The position numbers were made by a program, and so were the translations under genes. This document shows positions 39,701-50,050 of a DNA stretch of 64,000 nt, piece by piece (the first letter of the stretch is position 1; each line of letters begins with the position of its first letter). The stretch comes from Xiphophorus maculatus (Eukaryota; Chordata; Actinopteri; Cyprinodontiformes; Poeciliidae), in contig NC_036461.1 of NCBI RefSeq assembly GCF_002775205.1, positions 7,911,015-7,975,014 on the forward strand, written 5' to 3'. The notes under the pieces are model-generated. The model saw only the letters and a program-made list of their open reading frames with translations, searched no databases and was not told where the DNA came from.

Positions 39701-42700
39701 ATGGGGATGGACTCAGAGGTGAACAGTTCTGGTGATGTTGCACCATACGGAGGAAAAAGTGCTTTCAGCCAAATGGAGCACAACATCGTGGCTGGATATC
39801 TGATAACTGCAGGTAGGAAATGGACATCATCTGTGGAATTTCATAGATATAATGCTAGATAAACTGAACAGCTGGCAGAAACAGAGAAAACAATATGTTG
39901 TGTGAAGGCAATGAGTTTATTCAACAATATGGAAAATGGTCACGTCATTGGAAAAACAAAGAAAAAGTTAAGTTGAATATCTATGGTTTCCACATAACAT
40001 GAAACTAAAGTTTATTACTCTCCTATGGTCTAAATGTTAAATACATGCCAGATCGACCCTTTGTGAAAAAATTGATTCTCCCCTTTAACAAATTTATGAC
40101 AAAAATAATTAAACTGATTAAAAATAAGGTTCCTCAAAAAACGACTGTAACATTCTCTTTATACAGTGTAGAATATTATTAAGCTATGTGGAGGAATTTT
40201 AGGACTCAAGTCAAGCTGGATAACTGATCTCTAGCCCTTCAGAAAGCCATAGTTCCTACATAGTCACAAAACCTCTGGAAAAGTAGCAAGTGTGCTTTTA
40301 TTAGATAGAATGGAGAAAGAAACTGGGGTATGGGAAAAACTTTTGAAAATTAAGATTTTATTCCTTCAATTTAAGAAGAAAGTTTTAAGAAGAATCTCAA
40401 AACAGTAGGATGATTCTTGCATTGATTTGAATTTCATTTAGATTTTTTATCTGTCAATTATCATATCTGAACTTGTTTAGAAAACCACCATTGTCTCGTT
40501 ACATGATTTAACAAACATACAGATTATAAAGGCCAACTGAAGGAGTATTACTTTGTATTTGAATGTTTGAAATGTTAGACATTATGAAACACAAATCTGA
40601 AGGAAGCCTACATGGCCATGCATAAAGAACCATAATTGAATTACAACAGACAAAACCACATTACGAAAGGATCACTTTAGGCAACACTTGTCAAGCTTTG
40701 TAATTCGGAGCTCAAAAACGTCACCTAAAAATTCAGTATGCTGAAAACTACCTTCATAGAAAGCTTTTGCCTCCTCCACTCTCAGGTGTCATCAGTTTGG
40801 CCAGTAATATCGTAGTTCTGCTGATGTTTGTAAAGTTCAGGGAGCTCCGCACAGCCACTAACTTCATCATCATCAACCTGGCCTTCACTGACATTGGAGT
40901 GGCTGGTATTGGCTATCCTATGTCTGCTGCCTCAGATATTCATGGAAGCTGGAAGTTCGGCTACACCGGATGCCAGGTGAGGAAACAAAACCAGAAATTC
41001 ACCCACACATTACACACAGTTTCTTCTACTTTACTTTTCTGTAATCTTTTGATGTGGTTTCTCTGGATTTTTGTTGGTTTTTTATTTCAGATTTTTCTTT
41101 TGGACAAAAATTATTTTTTTATGTTTTTTTTCTGTCTCGTCATGTAAAATTAGAATGGTTAACTGGGTTTATTCTAAGCTACCAAGACTCCGAACAGTGA
41201 GCAGACTGTCACCTCAGCTGGTCAGCTCAGGTCACGTGTTTGGACTTTCTTTCTGCAGATTATGTTTGTTTTTGTGCAGATTTTGTCAAACTTATGTTTT
41301 ATTCCTTTCAGGAACACACATGCCATAAGATGCAAGCATGCTTTCCCATATGAAGAGCTAAAACTAGTTTGTGTGTATTTTTAGTAAACAAGCTTATGAA
41401 CTGTTAAGTGATGCTAAACAGATTCAGTAAAAATGTCCTAATAAGCATCAACGTAGAAAATCCGAGTTTGAACTTTTTATTTTGCTTCTGATTTTAGATA
41501 TATGCAGCCCTCAACATCTTCTTCGGCATGGCCAGCATCGGCCTACTGACTGTGGTTGCTATTGACCGCTACCTCACCATCTGCAGACCAGACATCAGTA
41601 CGAGCCCACTTTTTCCTCTCCAACTTTTACCTTTAGTTGAGCCATGTAGAAGGAAGAAACTCCCTTTGTCAGCATCCAAACCTAACAAAAAAGATAGTAA
41701 GATGTCAAATTATATGATTTGAAGGGCAAAATACATTTTACTGTTATACAACTAAAACCAATAAAGCCAAGAATGTCCTTACCATTCCACATTACAGTTA
41801 GGGACAGCTTTTACTGTACTGTTTTTTTAGTACTTTAGGCATGGTCCTCCATGCCTATAGTAGGCAAAATGTCCATAACAAAGCTTTTGGACATTCCGGT
41901 TCCTGTTGAATGTATTTGATGCCATAGAACATGTTAAGTGATGGCAGTGGCAACTCCAACTAGTGTTACTCTGCAGCCTATCTGCAGCCTTGCAAAAGTA
42001 TTCATGTCGATTAAATCTTTTCAAAGTTGGTCTCTCTTTAAAATCAGAGAGATCTACACTAATTTATGTTTTTACATCATGTCAAAAGCCAAACTGGAAG
42101 TTGTCGACAGAATTGGCATTGTAGATAAAATCAGTCAAAATAATTAATCAAAACAAAAATCCCACTTTCAAAAAGTTTCAAAATAGAAAGGAAGATTTGA
42201 AATTAATAAACAATCCAGATTTTATATTCTTCCCTCTCGCTCTTGTTGAAGTTCTTTGATTTTGTCTCTAAAGGTCAGAAAATGACTGCTAGGTCTTACA
42301 ACATCCTTATTCTGGCTGCCTGGCTGAATGCTGTGTTCTGGTCCTCCATGCCTATAGTAGGCTGGGCAAGTTATGCCCCTGACCCCACTGGAGCAACGTG
42401 CACAATCAACTGGAGACAAAACGATGCGTGAGTTTTCAGAAGTGCATATCTTGTTTTTTGTGTAACATAGATTTACTTCTTTATAACACACCTCTACTTT
42501 TCCTTCACAGCTCCTTCATCTCCTTCACGATGGCAGTGATTGCAGTAAACTTTGTGGTTCCTCTGTCTGTCATGTTTTACTGCTACTACAATGTGTCTGT
42601 CACCGTGAAGAGGTACAAAACCAGTAACTGCCTGGAAAGCATCAACATCGACTGGTCTGACCAGATGGACGTTACCAAGGTAAATCAGCTTTGCTTTTCC

Positions 42701-43033
42701 TAACAGCCTGTTTTAAATACACAACATGGACACTATTTTGTGTGAGTATTGAAGGTGATGAATCACTTGTGAGCAGACATTATTTTAGAATTTTAGACAT
42801 GTTTCCACAAATGTGTGGTGGTCTTTTTACCTTTCTGTTCAGTTTATCCCAAATCAACTAAAAGAAACTGAAGTTCAGAGTCTGTGCTGCTCTGTTCTTG
42901 TTAAATCAATGAATTTCAAGATGGATTGGGGAGAAGTAAGCCAAAAGAAAGTCAACTTGTCTGAGTCTGAACTCATGGTTATCAACAAGGAAAAGATGGA
43001 AAATTTTCCGCTGGTAATGAAATAAAGTATCTT

Positions 43034-43105
<72 letters not shown>

Positions 43106-44238
43106 TAGATTTTATTTTTTTTTTAATGGTAGGATGGAGCAGAAGAATGGATTTGTGATTCATCCATATTAGTAGTTTGGTTTTGTTCTGGTGTGTCATG
43201 TTGTATAAGAAGCTGGGCAGAAAGATTAAGCTCTAGATTTACTAATTTAGCTACATTCCAGCCCTGTGTAAAAGAGTAAAAGGAAAAGACCCCAGACACA
43301 ACCAAATGAAATATTCACTGCATAGGCTGGATGGGCTCTCAGAGTCAAGGTGGTTTGGAAAACTGATCTGGATGCCCCTGGCAGACCTACAACACACTGG
43401 AGGGTCAAGTGTCAAGGGGTTCCCAAAATGGAGGCATCTGGTAAAACAAATGCCTGTGTTTTGTTGCTGGAACTTTTACCTCTATAAGTAGAAGACTAAA
43501 TAATAACTAATAAAATTATGCAGACCATCATTTGAGTCACTGTCATAAACTTGTGAACTAAAAAAGTAACTCCTAAGAATTTAATTTATGAGGTTTTGAA
43601 TTCAACAAATTCATTGCAGTTCAGTAACTACAGCAACTAAAAAAGATCCTGACACTCCCTCTTCCTAGCAAACTATGCTACACATAGTTTTTTTTTAATA
43701 TGTAGCACTTAGACATGTTTTTTTGTGTGAAAAATGTTTATTAAGAGTGATTTTAATCACAATTATTTTCTATAACAAGTCATAGTATGTTTCAATTGGT
43801 AAAAACAGGCATTTATTCACATGGAAACCAAATCAGTGTTAAAGTTAAGACTTTTGTTATCTGTGTTCCTGCCTATAGATGTCTATTATAATGATCATCA
43901 TGTTTCTGGTTGCCTGGTCTCCCTACTCCTTGGTTTGCCTCTGGGCATCATTTGGTGACCCAAAGACCATTCCTGCCCCGATGGCCATTATTGCTCCTCT
44001 CTTCGCAAAGTCCTCAACGTTTTACAACCCCTGCATCTATGTTATTGCCAACAAAAAGTGAGTCTTTTCTTGACTGAACAAGATTATATTTGAGGGTGTG
44101 TTCTGGCACTGTAAAATATTTTTTTCCTGCAGGTTCAGGAGAGCCATCACTGGGATGATTCGATGTCAAACAAGGCAAAGGATTACAATCAGTACACAGG
44201 TTCCAATGACAATCTCCCAGCAGCCTCTGACCCAGTAA
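39701..44238 (+). CDS. rrh: Peropsin (retinal pigment epithelium-derived rhodopsin homologue)
   Basis: Seven-helix opsin of the RGR/peropsin group, expressed in retinal pigment epithelium; it binds retinal by a Schiff base and may act as a photoisomerase or sensor. Exons: 39701-39812, 40786-40976, 41498-41597, 42274-42427, 42511-42679, 43879-44057, 44133-44238; 336 residues (human 337). Seen: an N-glycosylation site (NSS, residue 8), Cys100 for the conserved disulfide, Tyr103 where rhodopsin has its Glu113 counterion (usual for peropsins), DRY at 124-126, retinal-attachment Lys286 in FAKSSTFYNPCIY, NPxxY at 292-296, and a cysteine in the C-tail for palmitoylation. GWASYAPDPTGATCTINW is nearly identical to mammalian peropsin. 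Two in-frame ATGs open the frame (39701 and 39707); the first is used here. Confidence 0.96.
41842..41865 (+). repeat. 24-bp intronic copy of rrh exon 4 sequence
   Basis: These 24 bases are identical to 42339-42362 in rrh exon 4 (codons for WSSMPIVG). The flanks on both sides do not match. The copy lies in rrh intron 3, 497 bp upstream of its source, in the same orientation. Confidence 0.9.
43036..43103. repeat. (AT)n microsatellite
   Basis: About 34 uninterrupted AT units in rrh intron 5, likely polymorphic in length. Confidence 0.98.
43306..43455 (+). mobile_element. LINE ORF 3'-end remnant (RTE-like)
   Basis: A short frame reading SRWFGKLIWMP resembles the RWLGHLIRMPPGRLPG stretch near the C-terminus of a common fish LINE protein. 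It is diverged and truncated, lies in rrh intron 5, and resembles the piece at 4225-4400 in the other orientation. Confidence 0.45.
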
Positions 44239-45213
44239 TTTAAGGCCTATATACCTAATCTAACTATATAGCTATTTAAATGTACCTACATTAAAACCTT
44301 AAAATAAACATTTATGTAATCCATTTAACAGTATTTGACTATTGCAGCTGTTTCTCTTGGTGGATAACCAAATACACTGTATTTGAATACATTGTATTCA
44401 AATACACTTTCTATTTTCACTTATAAAATAGAAATTTTACAATTATTACCATTATCACCATTATTATTTGCTGTTTTGTCCCATTTAAATCAATTCATAG
44501 ATTTTATACTCATTTGCAGTGTATATAACTTTGCTTTTCTGTTACATGAGGATTTTTATAAATTTTATGTATGGTGACCAGCACAAATAGAATAAAGATA
44601 AATGTGGCTCAAGAATCTAAATCTGAAGTGACAACCAAAACCTCCTGTAGATTGGTGCCTTGCATTTTGTCAACAAAAAGTGACCAGATGACTATAGATG
44701 ACTAAAGTGGGGAGTCATCAATAGAACGCATCGAACAAATCTTCTACCCAAACATTGGTTTAACACTAAGCATGTAAAAAGTAAACAGCTAAAAATTCCC
44801 TGTAGCAAAACTATTGACATGTTTACAGATGTAATACTTTACTTCACCATTGCATCCAAAAGTTTGGATTTTTATAAAACATGCATGATTAAACATTATT
44901 AATGGCAAGGCCCCTTTCACTGACAAGTTATTCTGTTAAGTTGACATTGTGTCAGTCTTTGGTTATGGCAAACCTTTTCACTCCATTTTTTGTCACCAAA
45001 ATAATCCAACATGGCAACAAGTAAATTAGTCCATGATTTGTAGTTGACTAGTAAAATGGATCATATTCTAATATAAATAATATAATATATAACACCATTA
45101 ACAGATCTTAAAGAAAAGTAGACAATATGTTATCTTAAGACCTCTGCTGACAGCGGAACAACAGCTCAGAGGATTGGAGATATTTTTCAGTACGGTCTAT
45201 AAGTCTGATATGT
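44239..45213. other. Tail-to-tail spacer of rrh and peripherin
   Basis: Holds both 3' UTRs. An AATAAA at about 44303 is a likely rrh polyadenylation signal, 65 bp after the stop. The rest is AT-rich with no recognised repeat or gene. Confidence 0.6.
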
Positions 45214-47641
45214 TTAGCTTGTTTCCATCTTCTCCTTTGGGGGAACATTGTCTGGCCCATAATGTGCCTTCGAGGTGGATGGGACATCAATGTTGGGGTC
45301 ACCATTGTTGGCTGTGTTTATTTGGTTGCTCTTGCCGAGGCTCTTTATGATGCTCAGGTTGGTGCGGGCCGTTTCCATGAAGCTGTTTTCCAGCAGCCAA
45401 CCATCAGATTCAGAGTCAGGGTCTCCCTGCCTCAGCATGTTTTCCAGGGAGGTCTGGAGGTAACGAACACCTGTCAGCACTGACAGCTAAAACAAAACAG
45501 AAATACAATTAGTGACAAAAATGGAATACAGATAAAGTTTGGATATGGTATGCTTTAATTATTTCTAGAAGAAGCTAAGATTGTCTAAATATAAAGATTT
45601 CTCTAAAACAACTGTGGGTACAGGGAAAGTATATTTACTCCATGTTGAACTTTTGTTTGTTTGTTTGTTTTTTACATTTTGTCACATTACAGTCCCAAAG
45701 AGTTTATTTTTTTGTATCTGTATCAATCTGTATCTGTTTTCTACAGGAACAGAGGTAATGAGATTTGTAATCAGGCATTAATTTAAAAAGAGCCAGTTAG
45801 AGGCTACAAAAGCCATGAGACTAGGGCATATGGAAACACTTTCAAAGCACATTCAAAAGTGTTCCTGTCAGCCTGTTATATTTAGGACACAAATCTATTA
45901 CTCAGTATAAGTGGCAAATTTTGAAAAGTGTTCAGATGCTCTTCATGCAGACTAAAAGAGCTGAAGAAATTTTGCAAAGAAGAATGGGCAACATTTCAGT
46001 ATTTAGATGTGCAGACAAATTCAAAAAGACTTCTATGTTGAGTAATGGCAGCAAAATCTGGTTCTACAAACAACTATGCACAACTTTCATTTGCCTGTTT
46101 CATAAAATCCCAATAAAATGCTTAATGTTTGGTTTTGATATGTGACAAGTTCAAGAGGGACAAATATATTTTCAAGGTAAGGTAGCTATATAGTGTTTCC
46201 TTGCCTCAAAGAGCCAGGTAATGAGGACTGTAAGGCCAATGGACTGCATAATGTGGGTGTAGTACTCCAGCAGTGCCTGTCGGCAGCCCTTCATCCACAA
46301 GTTTTGGTCCTCGGTCTGATGCTCATAGTTGAAATGGGCCGAGTTGTTGGTAATCTGCTGCTGGATGCAGGGCCGAGGTGAGTCGATATTGCAGCAGCTG
46401 AATGGGACTCCATCCATCAGGTACTTCCCCTCTACATTACTTCTCAGTCGACTTGAGAGCAGGAAAGGGATAAAGTTCAGTTTTTATTGGTCAATTTGGT
46501 GCATTTTTCTCTGATTGTTTATGCAGCCAAAAAAGCCATGCAAACTAACCTGAACTTGTGTGAACAAAAAAGCCTCCTTGTTTAATTATGAATAAACTGT
46601 GATTAAGACAGTTGGGGTGCTACGACAGGTCGAAGGGCTCAAACACACATGTTTAATAAAGAGCTGGTTTTGGAAAAAGAATAAAACAGGTGGTGAGGAA
46701 AGAGTATCAATGTAAGAAATAGTCTCAACTTTTGCCTTACTAAACAGATACTATGCCTAAGAGCCAGATTTTTGTCAGGAAACAAACCATGAGCTCTCAA
46801 TTCTTCCAGAAAAAGGGTTTAAATATTAATCTAGAAAATATTTAGTCTGAATTCATATGTAGTTTAGAGAACACTAGAATTAAATGCAACTGTTAAAAAT
46901 GAAGTTGTTTCTTCTATCAATCTTCAACTATTGAAAAAAGAATGGCATGGTTCAACTGTAAAATGTCAACATTAATCTGTCATTTATTCTGAAGAACAGC
47001 TCTGTATTGCTGTCTTTTTTGTCAAGTTTTTAAAATGTTGCAACGACATACTTTACTTACTCTATGACTTCCTTTTTGGACATGTCCAGGTAACGGTTGC
47101 TTATCCACTGAATTTGAAACCAGTCTTTGTAGCCGCTGTTCCCACAGCATTGGAACTGTATCTGCAGTGTGTCCACAGTGTGTTTCAGGAAGCAGCGTCC
47201 TGGCATGTCTGTGTCTTTATAGAACCTCATAGCCTGCATCAGGCCCAGGTTCAGAGCCTCCTCCAGCTCCCAGTGCATGCTGTAACACATCAGAGCCCCC
47301 ACAAGCACGCACAGGGTGAAAAAGAAGGTGCACACAATGTAGGGCAGCATGATCAGCTTCCAGCGCAAGAACTTGGTGGAGTCCACACAGTCATAGCAGA
47401 TCTTCCCACCCAGGAAATTGATTATACAAGCAATGAGGCCTACAGCTATCAACATGTTGGGAACATACTGGATGTCCTTCTCTGCCATCAGCTCTTCACG
47501 CTTTTTGAGCTCCACCTTGAGGAAGAGCCCCAGGCTGAACAGGATGACCCCTGTAACCACTGAGATCCAGTTGAGGATCCACAGGATCTGGGCCAACTTA
47601 TCCCTCCTGGTCTTAGTAAACTTTACCTTTAAAACTGCCAT
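45214..47641 (-). CDS. prph2l: Peripherin-2/RDS-like photoreceptor tetraspanin
   Basis: Tetraspanin that shapes the rims of photoreceptor outer-segment discs. Exons on the minus strand: 47061-47641 (581 nt), 46205-46451 (247 nt), 45214-45486 (273 nt), 366 residues. I remember 581 and 247 nt as the sizes of human PRPH2 exons 1 and 2. Seen: [20 protein letters not shown] before membrane segment 1, KICYDCVD in the short loop, [53 protein letters not shown] (the conserved cysteines) and a glycosylation site in QITNNSAH. The last helix is followed by [11 protein letters not shown] and DGWLLENSF, and a tail longer than in human PRPH2 (346 residues). Several substitutions relative to PRPH2 and ROM1 suggest the prph2-like paralogue; that choice is tentative. 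Intron 2 starts with GC. Confidence 0.9.
45672..46161 (+). mobile_element. Tc1/mariner relic in peripherin intron 2
   Basis: ACATTTTGTCACATTACAGT near 45674 matches the 5' terminal region. From about 45950, AGAGCTGAAGAAATTTTGCA, AAAATCCCAATAAAATGCTT and GTGACAAGTTCAAGAGGGAC match the end of the transposase gene and the 3' terminal repeat of a common fish Tc1-like element. Most of the transposase is missing. The relic ends about 45 bp from the exon 2 splice donor. Confidence 0.75.
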
Positions 47642-50025
47642 TGTTTCTATATTTAGTAGTTATTCCTTAAAGGTGAAGGTGGGATTAATTGTGGGATGTA
47701 AGTAGATCTTGGAAAAGGAACAGTTTATCCTCCAGAGGGGGCAGCGGACTGAGGGGAGGGGGTTTGGTTGTAGGTTCTCTGTCGGTCCTTTCATAAGCAG
47801 CTTACTCCAGTCGTCGTAATTGATATAGTGTAGACGCTGCATTATGGTCATACTGAAGAAGGCTATAGTAAAAAACATATAGATTATCAAATAAGTATAC
47901 TGTCTCAGAAAGGAAAATAGTGATCAATAAGCAGAATGACAATTGACAAGGTTTTTATAAGCATGGATTATCAACATAACAACCATAACTATGATAAACA
48001 TAAGACATAAACATAAGATCAGTATCTCTTAATTCTATTAAATGTGTAAAAACAAATCATTCCCATTATGCTTACTTAAATATTATGCAAAAACTCTTAT
48101 TTAGGAAATATTTTAAAAATATTTAAAAAGATCTACAGCTATGCTCACCTTCATGTTCTCTGCTTTTGTCAGTAACACTTGATGTCATCCTCATGTTTGC
48201 CTATTTTCTCCATGATGTCCTCATTCTTTGTTGAGGGAGCCGAGTGGTCATACTGACACAGGTATCACAAGGCAGCTACGGGAGCATCTGAATGAGACCG
48301 GCAACCAACACCTGACCCTCCACATAATCTCCTTTTAATCATTAATCGGCCCTGGGCCCCTCTAGGGATTTGCACCCACCTTCTGCCACCTATGCAAATC
48401 TGACAGTCTCAGTTCTGTGAAAGTAATAACAAGTAGCGGGTAAGCATGTAGATTAAAATTCAAGAACAGATTGAACACTTGTCTTTCTGTTTCCAAGACA
48501 TACTTTGTGCTAAATAATAAGCATGTTGTATTTACTCATTCCTAATATTCTTATGAAGGTGAAAAGTGTGGTTGAGAGTTTCAGTTAGACATAGTTAAGC
48601 GTTAAAGCACTGAATGTTGAATATTTCCAAAAAGACACAGTAAAATACACCAAATGTCATCTAAATGTAATTGAATATTTGAATATTTAATTAATTCATA
48701 TTAATTTAAAGAAATTATATATCAATATACTGTGTCTACTGTATGTTGCCCTGTGGCGCACCAGTGACTCTCCATGGTGTACCTCAGCAATCACTTGATG
48801 ATTGCTGGAGAAAGGCAATCCTTGATGGGTCCTCCACGACTTTACAAGAATAAGCGACGGATGGATGGACAGACAGATGGATAGACAGATCAATCTGCTA
48901 ACCTGAAGATTTGCCTTCAGAAGTCCTCTACTTTAAATAGTAAACAGTCTCAAACATGGCGAAGGGACTTACACAAAACTAAACTAAAATTCCTAGAACT
49001 GTACATAATCCTGCACTCAATCTTATGTGATGGATGATAGTGACAGCAGTATTCTGTGGGGATGCATTTCTTCAGCTATGAAGAAGTGCCACTAAACTGC
49101 ATGGAAGTTTTTGGGTAAAATATGACAAATGTGAAAAAGTCAAAAGAATATCAATGCATTTTTATGGTACTGTGGGTAAGTATTTTTTATATTCTGCTTG
49201 TAAATTAATGACATATTCTAGAAGGAAGTTAACAGAGTACTTTGAATGGCTGTGCGACTATTTGGTGCTTTGAGATTTTGAGAAATAGTACACAGAGGCA
49301 AACACAAAGTCAAACAGGAATACTTCCTTCCCTTTATAATTATTGGATTCTTCGTTTGCAGTACTCCTGACTGCTAGTCCGGAGATGGCGCGACTCAGCC
49401 AATGAAATGTTAACAGAGAGAGATTAGTGGATTAACATCTAAGAAAGTAGCTTGGGTGAAGGAAAACATTGCTGCAGCCACTGCGGTTGTTTGAAAATCC
49501 ACATGACACAACTTAGAGCACTCACTGCTCTGCTCAGACCGAGGAAATTCCATCAACATTCAGTAGACAAATAACCTCCTCTATTGCTGAGTAAGTACTG
49601 AATATATAACATTTTTAGATTTCAGAACAATTCTCACAACCTCCATGCTTTAATCTGCTCTTGAACAAGCCATTGATCTAATTATGTTTAAGATAGTCTA
49701 AGAACATTACATGTTATAGGTTTGTAACACCTGAAGGACTTGTGCCTGAATTGTATTATAAATCTCCTTCTACTTTCTCGGTCTTTGAGGATTGTATATG
49801 ACCATTGTTTAACCTTAAATTTTGTAATAAATACACTCAGATAGTGGTGAAGAGATGGCAGAACTCTGAAAAATTGTTGTTTTAAACTCCGACAAAATTG
49901 ACAGGCCTGTATAGTAAGGTCACCGATTATTATGGCCATCAAAATGTCTGACCAGTGTCAGTTTGGCTATTTCAGGGTTAATTTTGCCTGTAAATCACCA
50001 TGTGAAATTCCTTATCCTGCTGTAG
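47642..50025. promoter_or_regulatory. Shared upstream region of peripherin and ELYS-like genes
   Basis: On the peripherin (minus) strand TAATCC occurs at 47682-47687, about 40 bp before its start codon. Three TAATC words (TAATCT, TTAATC, TTAATC) cluster at 48325-48347. TAATCC/T is the binding core of CRX/OTX factors that drive photoreceptor genes. A LINE/SINE tail lies at 48748-48880. Near 49380-49585 a possible non-coding first exon of the ELYS-like gene ends in a GTAAGT donor. No other gene is seen. Confidence 0.5.
48748..48880 (+). mobile_element. LINE/SINE 3' tail with ATGG repeats
   Basis: CCCTGTGGCGCACCAGTGAC, a GGTGTACCTC stretch, then AATAAGCGACGGATGGATGG. It is the same family of fish L2-type 3' ends as at 14092-14224, but more diverged. 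Only the tail remains. Confidence 0.65.
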
Positions 50026-50050
50026 AACCCAAGATCTGACATTTAAGATC

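Noticed and set aside
41985-42160. Possible Tc1 end fragment (TTGCAAAAGTATTCATG) in rrh intron 3
   Set aside because: Only about 17 bases match well and the continuation is too diverged to support an element.
42813-43025. 70-codon plus-strand frame in rrh intron 5
   Set aside because: Adding it to rrh breaks the match between exons 5 and 6, which join exactly as in other peropsins. It resembles no known protein.
47114-47563. 149-codon plus-strand frame
   Set aside because: It is antisense to peripherin exon 1, a common shadow of a GC-richer exon.
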